Positions 1 through 11,482 of a stretch of 64,000 bases of DNA are shown in pieces. The notes beneath the pieces were generated by a model, which saw only the letters and a list, made by a program, of their open reading frames with translations, made no database searches and was not told the DNA's origin. Position 1 is the stretch's first letter, and each line of letters opens with the position of its first letter. Origin of the DNA: Caenorhabditis elegans (lineage: Eukaryota > Nematoda > Chromadorea > Rhabditida > Rhabditidae); assembly GCF_000002985.6 (NCBI RefSeq), contig NC_003283.11, positions 14,012,001-14,076,000 of the forward strand, read 5' to 3'. A program made the position numbers and the translations under genes.

Positions 1-489
1 AACGGACGGATTGAAGAGACCCAAATTTTCGACGAAATTCGGTTGTTTTACCCTATAAAACACAAGTGGGGCCAAAATAACCAAGTGAGTATTTTGCGTC
101 ACACCGTGCAAGAAGGGGGAAAAATAATGGGAAAAACAACTTTTAAATCGTTCGAAAAATCGAATTTAGAAAGAAAAAACAGAAAAAGATGAAAGGTTTT
201 GGGACAAATGCGAGAGACGAAAATCAAAAAAAGCGGGAGAAGGAGGTGCAAAGCGGTTTCGCTGTGAGACCCACCGCACGTTTAATGTCATGCGCCTTTA
301 ATCCAGCTGTACGCAGTGACGTCACGAAATACTGAAAGCGTCACGTTTTCTAGCGAATCAGCTGATATTGATTTCAAAAATCTTGAAATTGAATTATTCA
401 ATTTTTTCTCGTTCTAAAAAGTCCAAAAGCTTTCAATAATATATAAAAATCAATAATTTCGTAACCCGATGTCTGGCATTTCTGGTAAA

Positions 490-513
490 TTCTAGAATTT
501 TTCCAATTGTCAT
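490..513 (+). promoter_or_regulatory. Candidate HSF-1 and SKN-1 sites upstream of aip-1
   Basis: TTCTAGAA at 490-497 is a compact heat-shock element core (inverted GAA units). ATTGTCAT at 506-513, followed by C, fits the SKN-1 consensus WWTRTCAT. Both lie within 90 bases of the aip-1 start. Stress induction of aip-1 by arsenite is known for the gene; assigning it to these two sites is inference. The rest of 1-578 shows no gene. Confidence 0.45.
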
Positions 514-578
514 CATTTCTTGTGTTTAAAAGTCTATATTCTCTCGTTTCCTATCAATATCGTTTGCTTTATTCAGCT

Positions 579-1440
579 ATGGCGGAGTTCCCAAATCTCG
601 GAAAGCACTGTGAGAGCACAGTTTGCAACAGACTTGGTAAGTCAACATTTAAAAAAAATTAATTAAATAAAAAAATAATTATTTCAGATTTTCTTCCAAT
701 CAAATGCTCCGGTTGTGGACATTTCTACTGCTCAGAGCACTTCACATTTGAGGCTCATAATTGTCCGACTGGCTCAAGAATTGTAAGTGTTTGAAAATCT
801 TTTTTTAGATTAAAATTATTAAATTTCAGTCCGTTCAAGTTCCTATTTGTCCTATATGTGAGAAGCCAGTTCCAACGCCGAAAGATGTCAATGTTGATCA
901 ACAAGTAATTATTTTGAAATTATTCCTGCAAAAATATTGATAAAAATTGTTTCTTTTTCAGGTCAATGAGCACATTCAGAACAATTGTCAGACTCCGAAA
1001 CGTGCAAAAGTATATTCAAACGCGTGTACCGTCCCAAAATGCAAGAAGAAAGAGCTGGTAGCCATGAATTGCTCAAAATGTCGAAACAACTACTGCCTTT
1101 CTCACAGACACGAGCGGGATCACAGTTGTGAGCGAAAAGTTGGCGAAATGAAGATAAATCAGAAAAAGAGCTGGACGGATTCGTAAGTTTATTGTTTTGA
1201 ATAAATCGAATTTCAAGGTATTTTTCCAGAATCACATCAATCGCGCGTTCCCGAATGAATCCATGTTCCGCACAAGCAAGAACAGAGGTTTGTATCTATT
1301 TTCAAAAAAACAACTAACTAAATCACAAATGTTTCCAGGGAGATGAAGCTCTGGCTCGTTCTCTACAACAAGAAGAATACAATCGAGTTGCACCGCCGCA
1401 TCAAACAAGAAATTCCAATTCCAACTGCACCGTCTCATAG
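579..1440 (+). CDS. aip-1: AN1-type zinc-finger, arsenite-inducible protein AIP-1
   Basis: Six exons (579-636, 688-782, 830-904, 962-1182, 1230-1287, 1339-1440) give about 202 residues. Two AN1 zinc fingers are visible: the first in the N-terminal ~60 residues (Cys pairs, CSGCGHFYC, then His/Cys) and the second around residues 95-135 (CSKCRNNYC, HRHERDHSC). A ubiquitin-interacting-like helix DEALARSLQQEE lies near the C-terminus. The protein ends in CTVS, which fits a CaaX prenylation box as in AIRAPL-type proteins. Family knowledge: AIRAP/AIRAPL proteins associate with the proteasome and VCP and protect against arsenite and misfolded protein. All splice sites are canonical and the reading frame is intact. 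The start is the first ATG in the AN1 frame. Confidence 0.93.
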
Positions 1441-2445
1441 CATCCAATTTAGTGTATATTTATTTCCCTTCTCATATTTTCTGTACAATTTGCATTTCTC
1501 TTCAACCTTGTTCTAGTTCATATCCGTGTCAAAACTTTTATTCATTTCACTTCGCCAACTTCAGTCCTACTAAAATATTGATTCTTTGTACAATGTTGAA
1601 TACTTTTTCTTTTTTCTTGATATATGAAATTGTTCACCTGCTTTGAACTGTTGTTAATGGGTGTTCTGGGGTTCACAAAGTAAAATAAGAGTTTTGCAAA
1701 CTTTTGACTGAAACGAAATTTGGACTTTTCAAACATTTTTTACCTAATTTTGAGAAATGCATCTTTTGGCTCAAAGGTGAGACTCACTGTGTAGGTCTCG
1801 ACGCGAACAAAAAATATTTCGCGCAAAGGCGTGTGTTCCTTTAAATAGTACTGTCGCCAATTAATTTTTGCAGTTTCTACAGTATATCCCACGTGGTGTC
1901 AGAGTGTCCCATATCGGTTTGATCTTCGTAGATCTACGGGAATAGCGGTAATTTGACGCAGATTTCTCAACTACCAAAAATATTTGTTGGTTGAGAATTG
2001 AACAGAAAAAGAAGAAGAAAATACAAGCATGTCGAGCTTTACACAACTTTATCTAATAAATATTCAATTAATTTGGATCAGTTTTCTCTTTCAGCAATTA
2101 CAAAAAATTTTGTTCCGTTAAAATTGTGAATGATTGGATTTGGAGAGAATCGAGTTTTTGGAAAAATAAAAAACAAGAGCAACGTGTTATGGTATTATTC
2201 ATGTGATCTTTTAAAATGCAAACGTGTATTTTAATTTAATTGTTCCCCTATCAGAACCTCTCTAAATTTCACGTGTTTCAAATTCCCTCTTTTTCTCTCT
2301 ACTCTTTCACTCTCGCACGTGAAAAACTTCTTTCCGAATGATAATTTGTGTTTAAAATGGAAATTTTATTGAAGTAAAATTTATGAAACAAATACTTTTA
2401 GTTTAAATCCGAGATGCACTTCTATTTGAGAGAGCCCACGGTAAA
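1441..2445. other. Intergenic region aip-1 to end-3
   Basis: No supported gene. It includes repeat-like DNA near 1775-1860 (GTCTCGACGCGAACA type, a common dispersed motif in this genome). A ~75 bp block at about 1980-2056 reappears at 35635-35708, in the palindrome spacer. Small ORFs here have no coding signature. Confidence 0.6.
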
Positions 2446-2460
2446 TTAAAAAAGAAGTAA

Positions 2461-2621
2461 AAGTATACCAAACAAGTATGTTCCAAGTGTTCCGATGGCT
2501 CCGACAAAAGAGTATACACTGATTGTATAATCGGTTAGATGAATAGCTGAAAGTATACCACGTTCAAAGCACACCCCGCCTTGTGTCTCTTCTAGAAAAA
2601 GGCGGTTGCTGAAAAGTATAC
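2461..2621 (+). promoter_or_regulatory. Cluster of four MED-type GTATAC sites upstream of end-3
   Basis: RAGTATAC occurs at 2461-2468, 2510-2517, 2551-2558 and 2614-2621, all within 240 bases of the end-3 start. MED-1/2 GATA-like factors bind AGTATAC, and end-3 is a known direct target in the endoderm cascade. Four sites in 160 bp is far above chance. This is the best-supported regulatory element in the window. Confidence 0.88.
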
Positions 2622-2700
2622 GGAACGCTGAGGCACGCCCTCTTCTTACCATGATTTGCTCCAAGATAAATGAATAGGCATTCTCATTCAAAGTATAAAC

Positions 2701-3850
2701 ATGTACTCGAACTCATTCTCTTCATCATCTTCATCTTCCAACTCACCAATGTCTTTTGATTTTGGATTCCCTCAGTTTCCCGAACAAGTCCAATTCAATG
2801 AAGAAGGCTACGGGACACCATCTCCAGATGTCCTCCAGAATATGAATTATCATCATTATCCGGCACAAGATATGACGACAAATTCATACAATGGAGGCTA
2901 TGACAATTCAATGCAACAGAATTTTATGCAACCAGATAATGGTGCAGGATACTACAGTGAGTTTTAAAAAACTATTTTATTTTACTTTTATATTTAAAAT
3001 TAATGTTTCAGATGAAAACTATCAACAGATGCCTGATTTTCAATTTCCAGTTCAAAATTTTGATTTTACAAATCAATTTGAATTCACGACGCCTATTAAT
3101 GGTATAATTAACTATGAAACTTACAGCCTAATCTTAAATTTATTTTAGACCTCCAGCAATCTCAAACTTCCATCAACCACACCAATCCCGACAACAATGA
3201 AAATTCCATGCCAGAGATACCAATTGACGGGGGCTTCAACTTTTTTCCAGCTCAAGAAGTTCAAGAATGGAAGCCAGCTAGAAAAGCTTCGAAAAATAAA
3301 ATCAAGAAGATTTCCACAATGCATATCAACTCTTCGTGCTCCAATTGTGGATGTCGGGAAACGAAATTGTGGAGGAGAAATGAGCAAGGAGAAACTGAGT
3401 GCAAGTAAGTTTGAATTATTTTGAATGTTCTATTTAAATTACGATTACAGTCAGTGAGAAAATGTTTAAAAATCATTCCTATGCTGATAAAGTTACCAGA
3501 TACCGCAATGAAACTTTTTATCATCTTTTTGAAATGTTTTATTCATGTCGAAAAGTAGTAAAAACTCTTTTTTTAACCACTTATCGAGAAATTCAAAGCA
3601 TTGTCTGTTTTTTGATCGACGATTTTCAAAAAAAAATTGGTGGAAATTTTTTTCACTATTTTTTGAGGGCTCTCTAGGTGTAAAAGTTTTGAACTTGAGT
3701 TTTTTAAATCTCATATTTTTCAGTCCGTGTAATCTTTACGAACGAGTCAAAGGACATAAAAGACCACAACATCTTTGGAATAAGCCAGCTGCCAAGAGAA
3801 GACGCCGTCCAGTTGCTCCACTTGTTGACTCTAATGCTTTTAATTTTTGA
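2701..3850 (+). CDS. end-3: Endoderm-specifying GATA factor END-3
   Basis: Four exons (2701-2956, 3012-3101, 3149-3404, 3724-3850) give about 242 residues. The N-terminal half is Ser-, Asn-, Gln- and Pro-rich with no fold signature, as expected for an activation region. A single GATA-type zinc finger lies near residues 160-200: CSNCGCRETKLWRR, then C-x2-C split across the last intron, followed by a basic tail (KRRRRP). Family knowledge: END-3 acts in the E blastomere downstream of SKN-1 and MED-1/2 to start gut fate with END-1. The upstream MED-site cluster supports the assignment. Intron 3 (3405-3723) is larger than the others and holds only AT-rich sequence. Confidence 0.95.
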
Positions 3851-3977
3851 TTTAACTGATCAACTCTGTGCAATAAGCATTATTATTTTTCTAATCAAAC
3901 ATGACCTTTCGGTTATAATTTAACTATTTGTTTTATTTCCCCTCTGCTGGTTTCCATAATAAATAAATAAAAAAACT

Positions 3978-5576
3978 TCATGCTCTTGATACTACAGTTT
4001 TCCAGATCAATTGTGAATTTCGAACAGCTTGTTCAGATTTGAAATGTAGTGTTGCAAGAATTGATTTCCTGTGTGGAGTGTGAACAATAAGCATGACTAT
4101 AGTGGAAAGAACTCCATGACATGCAATTGCAATCATCGCAATGTTTGTGGCAGCTGGAAAAATGATTTTTTTTTTCAAATTTCAGCTTAATTTTACCTTG
4201 ATTATAGTAATCATTTTCCGAAGCCATGACAAAATATGAAACTGGTAATGAGATGAATGCAACTGGAATAAATATTTGAATACACATTGAATAGAAGAAT
4301 TGCTTTTGTAAGCGAGCAGTAGTTGCCGAGAGAGACACTGTTTGGGAAAAGTATCGAAAAATTGCTCCGAGAAAATACAATTTTTGGGGAAGACATATGA
4401 AGAACATGCTCAAAAGACAGGCATTGACTATTGTATTATCAGTGGCAAATACAAAATATTCCCGACGATTGAGAACTTCATTTGGAATACATGGATTTAT
4501 CTGTAATTCACTTTTTGGTTAAAGCTTTCAAAAAAAAAACGAAAACTCACATTTTTCACATATTGCTTTGCTACTTCAGGATTCGGTAGTTTTAAATATG
4601 CGGGAATAATAAACGTCACTGATATAGTATAATTTAATACAACATATAAGGTACGTTTCCAGTTCAGTGATCCGTTTGTTGTATGCCCATGTATTAGTCG
4701 GTGATAGCGATCTTCGAAGAATATGGTTACAGCCACGCACATCACTGAAATATATTGAATTGTTCGGTTCCTCTCAAATTGAATAATTTAAAAAGGAATA
4801 GTAGCTTGAAAACCCTAGAGTAAACATTAAATTCGTAACTTGGGGAACTTGCTGTCAAACTTTGGCAGTTCTCTGTCCAACCTTCCAACAAACTTAGTCA
4901 ATCTTCTGCCAAACTTTGGAAACTTTTGGTCAAACTTAGACAACCTACTGTAAAATTCTGGGATTTTTCTCTCAAACCTTGACAACTTACTCACTCTCGG
5001 AAGTTACAAAGGTTCGACAGAAAACTGCCGAAATTGGACAGAAAGTTGTCAAAGGTGCGTTGCCAAAATTTGGCACGAAGTTTTCTTTAAATAAAAAGCC
5101 AAAGACATCACAAAAAAATTGGGAATCAAATAATTTGTTATTGAGATTAGATTAATTCATATCGAAACTGAAAACATAATAAAGCTTCTGTTTTCAATAA
5201 GACGTTTTATATTTATTATACTATTACCATTAGTTAGCCAATTCAAAATAAACTAACCCCCAACAAAAACACATCCAAGATAAACCTGAACATCAGTTGG
5301 AATACCTAATATTAAAGAGAATCCAAGAGGATATCCTGAACTGACAGGTAGTGTTAGCATTGGAGATGCAATAAAGCTTAGATATAAATCGACGATTGCT
5401 CCCACAATGTGCAATAAGACCATGTTGAACTTTACAGAACATATTTTGCGCGGAGTTTTAGTTAAAATAATATATGCTCCGAACAATTGAACGGTCACTT
5501 CGATGGCTGTAGGTACGTGAAGAATTCCAGCATAGAACTCATCAGTCGCAAATAAATTAATATCCTCGGTGCACAT
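3978..5576 (-). CDS. Serpentine (7TM) chemoreceptor, srh/str-type
   Basis: Four exons on the minus strand (5576-5258, 4744-4551, 4500-4197, 4153-3978) join with canonical sites into about 330 residues. The protein has roughly seven hydrophobic segments, for example LFGAYIILTK, VLLHIVGAIVDLYLSF, TLYVVLNYTISVTFIIPAYL and TNIAMIAIACHGVLSTIVML. The last of these is followed by a cytosolic VHTPHRKSI. The HGVLSTIVMLxVHxPxR pattern and the length fit nematode SRH-class receptors, which sit in ciliated sensory neurons. The exact class is inferred and no member name is assigned. The reading frame appears intact. Confidence 0.8.
4800..5100. repeat. Degenerate short tandem/inverted repeats in receptor intron 1
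   Basis: Intron 1 of the receptor gene (4745-5257) contains repeated variants of TCTGTCCAACCTT / TCTGCCAAACTTTGG on the plus strand. They are followed by complementary variants (TTCGACAGAAAACTG, TTGGACAGAAAGTTG), making a loose foldback. No terminal duplication was identified. Confidence 0.55.
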
Positions 5577-6370
5577 TTTGAGGTATTGAGGTAATAAAGT
5601 AAATCACGGAGAGAAATTAAAAAGGGATAAAAGCTCATAATTTAGCTAGGAAACGTTTTCACCTGTTCTAAAACTGATCACTCAATAGGATAAGCTTTTC
5701 GCGTCTGAGATCTTTTGCACATGTTCTTTGGTAGTTTCCATCTAAACCCATTCAAACATATGAGATCAAAAGTTAGTAAATACTTTAAGCAAATTTCCAA
5801 CAAAAAAATTCCAAAAATTTCCAAATGTTCGAGATATTGAAAATTGATAACCTCATTAAAAGTTTGGGCACAATTTTTAAATTTTCAGTCGCACTATTTG
5901 TAGTTTTTAACAATTTGGTTGATGCATTAATTGATTTATTAAGTGAAAAGCAGCTGAAAACAAACCACACAAAAATGTTTTTTCCTGGTTCTGAGATCTT
6001 TTGAATTAAGAAATAACACCTGACCCATTTGGGTCAAATGATTTTTCGTAATTTTCAAAATTGTCTTAACTTGATAAATGTTTTCCACTGTCTATAAAAT
6101 TGATAATGGATTCAGTCTGTTCGGAAAAAGATTTATATTTTACTTGAAAAGGAACAAATCGTGTGAAGATCAAAAGTGATGATCAAAAGTTTTCCTTGAA
6201 TTTTATCGCGATTCCCATAATTTTTGCTTCTGGTCGTTGACAAGGAAGACAGTTTAAAAATCTAAGAAATTACAATAAATATTTAACATTTATTTCAGCT
6301 TTCAAGAAAAAACCTCGAACAATATCAATTAGTAGGAATTTGTTTCAAAGGGAAGAGTATTAATTTCAAA

Positions 6371-6619
6371 TTAATGAGCAGCCTGAGCACATTCGCAGTT
6401 GGCACACTTGCATCCTCCGGCACATCCAGATTTGCAGCATTTCTTCTCACTGGCAGTTGGGCAGCAGTATTGCTCACAGCACTTGGCGTCGGAGCAATCG
6501 CAATCTTTAGTTCCGGTGTTGCAGGAACAATTTTGGTTTTTGCAGTCTGGGAAAGGGGGTTTCATTCAAAATTAATTAAAAGCGTAATGAAATTTCAACT
6601 TACCACACTTGCAGACCAT
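6371..6619 (-). CDS. mtl-2: Metallothionein MTL-2
   Basis: Two exons: a 16-base first exon (6619-6604, MVCKC) and 6546-6371, giving 63 residues. The protein is packed with Cys in C-x-C, C-x-x-C and CC pairs and is free of aromatic residues apart from one Tyr. It matches C. elegans metallothionein MTL-2 as I remember it. It binds Zn/Cd/Cu thiolate clusters in intestinal cells. The short first exon and small intron match the known gene organisation. The protein is intact. Confidence 0.96.
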
Positions 6620-6663
6620 TTTTGAGTAGAGCCTTTGAAGCTTGATTCTCATGTCTGCTGGTA

Positions 6664-6750
6664 GGCCTTTTATATAAATTTTCAAGCGACAACCTATTTG
6701 AGGCAGCTGATAACAGCACAAGCCTATCACAATGTACAGTCACTGATAAA
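6664..6750 (-). promoter_or_regulatory. mtl-2 TATA box and GATA sites
   Basis: Upstream of mtl-2 (reading the minus strand) there is a TATATAAA-like box near 6668-6680. Two TGATAA GATA sites, on the plus strand, lie near 6706 and 6743. Metallothionein genes in this species are intestine-restricted through GATA factor ELT-2; the link to these exact sites is inference. Confidence 0.6.
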
Positions 6751-7199
6751 AGCTTTGAAAACTTCATTCAAATTTATCCAATTCTTCTGAACTTTATGAA
6801 GCAGTAAGTACATTGCGTGCACAATTATTTGGATTTTTGAAAATAAAATTTGATAGATTTTGAGCTATATTCTGAGAAGTTGAATTTTCCGTCACAACTC
6901 TAGTTTGTGATAGAGGCCTTTATCAGTTAGGTGTGTGAAGTCATGCCTCAAACATACTTGGTCACCTGCAGTACATAAAATTTCAGGTACAAACAAGATT
7001 ACGGTAATTACTAGCTTTTCCTTGAAAATTAGAAATGAAACATGTAATTTTCCAACTACTGTACTTTTTAGAATAAAGTAGTCTCTGATCTACTCAGCTT
7101 CAGCTCATTAGCTATTCCATCAATTATTCTCACTTCCATGGTTACATCCCACGTTTGTTTCGTTCCACTGAACCATTTTCGTCTCTTTTTGTATTCTCT

Positions 7200-8332
7200 A
7201 TGGGACAAAAAAGTTCCAGAACCGCTCCAGAACATGTAGAAGGTTTGAAATATTATTTAATTTAGAAAAGAAAACTGAGATTTCAGAAGATAGACATAGC
7301 GCCTGGGGAAGTGATATTGATGAAACATTATGTGGCCCAGGAACTCTTTGTGCAGGTTTGTAATTTTATTGTTTAACTTATGTTTAACCGTAATTAAAAA
7401 ATTACCAATGTCAAATAATACTACACCGGTAAAGCGGGGTCCCCAAAAACAACCCTTCTGCGGCTGACTGATGAATAGGCTATTTCGGGCCAGCGGGCAA
7501 ACTTCGAGGCTTGCTATTTTAATCCTGAAACAATTCCAGGCAGAAAACAAGAAAAAATTCTTCCTCCTTTTAGACACTATCGTGATATCCTGCCTTACCC
7601 GTAAAAGTGATTCAATTTTAAAATTTCAGACGACTGGACCCCATTCAACTCTGTGCCAACAAGCCCTGATTCTGTCAGAAGGCGCTTTAGTGAAGCTCGT
7701 CTTCAGGAAGATGTTATTACAGAGCAGCCAAGATTATTTGACAATCATTCTCGTGAACAAGATGACGATAGAATGATGAATTACGAAGTGATGACTATTC
7801 GGGAAGTTGAATCACCGATTATTCTACCTGGTCCAATTTACACAACGGAAACACATAAGAAGAAAAGAAAAGTGAAGAAACAGCCAAAGCGAATAGTTAG
7901 AAGAAAAATGAGAAAGCAAAGAAATACTTCAACTTCTCGAAATACTCAAAATAACGAGGATGTTACTGTATTAAGAAACTTTAATAGTATAAAGCACCAT
8001 CAAAAACCCAGAAACATTGCATATCGTCCAAGACATCACTCCAGAAAAATTCGGTGAGCTCTGACACTCATTACACAACCATTTAAAATTTTTCAGAGTA
8101 CATCAAGACCCACGTTATCCAACAATTCCTCCACCTACTATCAACTATGGTCTTAAATTCAGGAGGTGCCATCCGGATGATGTAAGTTTTGTGGATTTTA
8201 TAGGCTAAATAATTCAAAATTTTCCAGAAAAATCGATTTGTAAAAGCAGTGCCACCGAGTCATCTGAAAGGAAAGTCAATATCCGCAAAACAACCATTTA
8301 GATATCGGGGAATCCCAAAAATTATAATGTGA
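7200..8332 (+). CDS. Unrecognised basic protein with N-terminal MGQ
   Basis: Five exons (7200-7242, 7287-7355, 7630-8053, 8097-8181, 8228-8332) with good splice sites give about 240 residues. I do not recognise a domain. The N-terminus MGQKSSRT could be N-myristoylated. An acidic/neutral first third is followed by a strongly basic middle (HKKKRKVKKQPKRIVRRKMRK, shown in part) that could be a nuclear/nucleolar signal or membrane-binding patch. The C-terminal third is rich in Pro and Arg. The frame is intact across all junctions, which argues for a real gene. The 274-base intron 7356-7629 holds no clear insert. Confidence 0.75.
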
Positions 8333-8627
8333 TTCCTGCTTTAATTTTTGAAAGTTGTATAATCAATTAAAGAATTTGAGAGCTCAAAAAATACCTTTTT
8401 ACTTTTATAAAAGAAGAACAAATGAATATTTTATATGTAGTCACGTATAGATAGTAACACAAAATTAACGAATTTAATAACTAAATCTGAAATATAGAAC
8501 TACAAACGTCTCTAGTATAAAAAGTAATCTGGCGACCACTGTTTTTTTAGAAATTAGAAACTTGATACTGAACCTTCAATTAAAATGTATAGTTTTGAGT
8601 TTAGCTTGTACTTGAAAAAATAATTTA
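8333..8627. other. Intergenic, nothing recognised
   Basis: AT-rich sequence between a plus-strand and a minus-strand gene, presumably holding both 3' ends. No gene or repeat was identified. Confidence 0.5.
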
Positions 8628-9770
8628 TTAACATATCCATGCTTGAAGTCGAGAATTCAAAAACATGTGATATCGCTGATAAGCCCTCATATTGCACGTG
8701 TTCCGAACTTCTTCCATCGAGCAACTGCTCACAGATTGAAGTTTTGAGCATTTCAACTCATGAAAGATTCTATCTGAAAGATTTGAGAAAGTTTTGAAGG
8801 CTCAACCTGATCCCAAATATCAATTTACCACAAACAGACAAAAAACTCAATAAATTTGCCAAATATTACTTTTTTTGAAATTCTACAATTCTTTCTAATT
8901 TCCTCATTTGAATTGCATCTGAATTTGACTGAACCACACTTATTTTCCCGTGACTCACTTTCGTTTTTATCATTTTTGCAACAATTTGTTTTATTTTTTG
9001 ATATTTTTGATATTTTTTATTAGAGGGAAATGTATCACAAAATAATTTTTTTCACAGAAAACTCTAAAAAATATTTATCAAGTTTGTTGAATTCGAGAAT
9101 ACTTAATGTTTATTGGAGATAAAAAATTAAAAACTTAAATTTCTTTCAAACTTAATAAACTGTTCAAATTGTTTTCATATGGTGTTTCATTTTTTATTTT
9201 GTTTTATTTTTCAACATCTTTCAAACTCACATTAACATCGAGAACTGTTTCCATTGACTTTTTGAAGCATTTTCCATATTGGTCCTTCATTTTTAGAGCA
9301 CATCTCCAGAAGATTTTGCTTGCAAAAAATTGGTAAAAACTGCAAAAGGATAGTAACTTCTCAACGGATTTCGCATCGTAGTCCATACATCTTTTGAGTA
9401 CTGGAAAATTTGCCTAAAACTAAAATTTGGGTAGAAAAAATTGATTTGATTCACCAACCTCTATTGTGGAACAATATCCATTCATTCGTTCAATTTTTTT
9501 CGGGTTTTGTAGACTTGTTGAATTTTTGAAAGCAGCAACGCCATCAAAAGCATTGAGACATTTTTCTAATGCTGCCTGAGTTTTCGCTGATGTGCAGAAT
9601 GAAAATTGATAGGCCGTGGTTATCTTCGAGTTTTGCGTGGAGCTTTTTTTAAAAATTTTATTGGGAGTTTTTGTATAGCTTGGAAATGATTTAGTTGCAG
9701 AAGTAAAATTAGCCACAATTTTTACATTTACTGTAACCAAAATAATAAGAAATTGAAAATAAAATAGCAT
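8628..9770 (-). CDS. Secreted T20D4.11-like (DUF19) protein, last junction doubtful
   Basis: Minus-strand exons are 9770-9455 (signal peptide MLFYFQFLIILVTVNVKIVA, then a Ser/Thr-rich linker and first Cys), 9400-9231 (LKRCMDYDAKS...SFCSFYQFFASKIF) and about 8773-8628 (KCSKLQSVSSCSMEEVRNTC). The Cys spacing and order match the neighbour at 10282-11143, so the two are tandem paralogues of the nematode DUF19 family of extracellular Cys-rich proteins of unknown role. The obvious acceptor before the last exon (CAG ending at 8774) puts it out of frame and gives an early stop. Either a weaker acceptor is used or the copy is decaying. Confidence 0.6.
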
Positions 9771-10281
9771 ACCTTTAGAGTTTGAAAATAAAAAAACTAG
9801 TGCTACAAAGTGTGGCCATTAATCATAGTTTCAATGTTTTTATTTATATAATCCCAGATTTGATCACTGTATTTTCAATCTTTGTTCAACATTCTACCAT
9901 CCATTGGTTCAGTGTTTGACCATTCAAAAATATTTTTCAAGTTTGAATGATAGGTTTGGTAGTCGTGCCCTGTTGTGTATATTCACGTTAACTTTAATCA
10001 ATTCTGAGGCAGCGAATTTTGAACAGGCTGACTTGAACTCGGCCAGGAGGCACAGAAACAAAAATAATTTTCAGATTTCATCTGTTTTCAAATAAATAGA
10101 ATTGAAAGTGTACTTGAACATTGAAAGGTTCTCATAAATATTTTAGAGGATAACATTGTTTTTATCAAATATTCTCGAAAAATCTATCAGATGTTTTACA
10201 ATCATCATATTAATATAGTTTTACACATTTACACAATAAATATTTACATTGAAATCATGAATACAACCAGGATAAAAATAA
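9771..10281. other. Intergenic, nothing recognised
   Basis: Between two tandem minus-strand DUF19 genes. AT-rich, with no coding signature, RNA gene or repeat structure that I can support. Confidence 0.5.
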
Positions 10282-11143
10282 TTAACACATCCATGTCTGT
10301 ATATGACGATTCAAGAACATTTGGTAGCTTTGAGTTCCTCTCACGTTGCACGAGCTTTCTACTTCTTTCACTGAACAACTATTCACTGCAATCAGCTTTG
10401 CACACTTCACAGGAATCGTTGACTGAAAAAATTGAGGTTAATTATTTTCCGAAAACTCTGTAACTTACATTAAAATCCAAAATAATTGATGTTGCATTGT
10501 CTGTGCATGGAGTTGATGTTCCTTCCAAAATAAGAGAGCACGGTAGGAAAAACTTTGTAGTGACAAATTGATAAAAGTCACAAAATGTTTTGATGATACC
10601 GATTGAATACGAATCGAAATCCGCGCATTTTTCGATTTCAGGGTAGCAATCCTGAAATGAAAATGATTTTTCCTGCTAGTCTAGTTTTCTATTTTCGTAT
10701 ATTTTTCTAAATTTCCATAATGAGAAACTAAAGGTGATATTTTTGCATTCATGAAATCCCGCTGAACTCACCGTAAATGTAGAACAGTATCCATTAATTT
10801 CTTGAATAACATCTGGATCAGTCAAACTCATTGCAGACATACTTGAATCAAGTCCTTCAAGAGCATAATAACACTGACTGGATTGAACCAGGGTGTCGAG
10901 GGATTCGCAGGTTTTCGGAAATTTCGTGACAGCTTTTGCAGTTGTGGTAGCTACCTGATGGCTGCTTGTGGTTAGGTTTTGCATGATGGTTTTCATTGTC
11001 GTGTGTGGAGTAGACATGGTAGTAACTGTTGGACCATGTGGCGGAGCTACAGTAACTCCAACTGAAAGGTTAAGACCGATGGAGCTTGGCGAAGTGACAA
11101 TCCCATTGGAAGTAAGTAGAAGAACAAAAACTTGATATATCAT
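10282..11143 (-). CDS. Secreted T20D4.11-like (DUF19) protein with Thr-rich linker
   Basis: Three exons (11143-10772, 10651-10469, 10422-10282), all in frame, give about 231 residues. A signal peptide (MIYQVFVLLLTSNGIVT) is followed by a Thr/Ser/Pro-rich, mucin-like stretch to about residue 80. The Cys-rich domain then shows C-x8-9-C, NGYCSTF, EKCADFDS, KTFCDFYQF and KCAKLIAVNSCSVKEVESSC. This is the DUF19 architecture: extracellular, function unknown, expanded in nematodes. It is a close paralogue of the gene at 8628-9770 with the same exon boundaries. There is no terminal membrane segment. Confidence 0.82.
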
Positions 11144-11482
11144 TTTAAGTTAGAGAAATAATAGTTTGAATTTTATATTCCAAAACTCGTGCTATTTTAT
11201 AGTCTGAATTACCTTGTTATTTCATCTATAGTCAATAGTCTTTTAATCCTGCTGTTTGCTAGATGACGCAAAACTGCCCCAGATAATTCAGTCTATTCAA
11301 TTAAAACTTCTATAGAAATTTTAAATGAATCACTTCAATGATTCATGTAAATTTGCATATCTGATAGAAAATATTTTCTTCCGACTTAAATGTTATATCA
11401 TTTAGAATTTTTTGCTAGCTTCAGATTTTCCGGTGTTTCAAATAAATATTTGTATTTATCTTGAATAAAAACCTCAGTTTAT
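11144..11482. other. Intergenic, nothing recognised
   Basis: AT-rich gap upstream of a DUF19 gene and downstream of the kinase-like gene. No supported feature. Confidence 0.5.
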
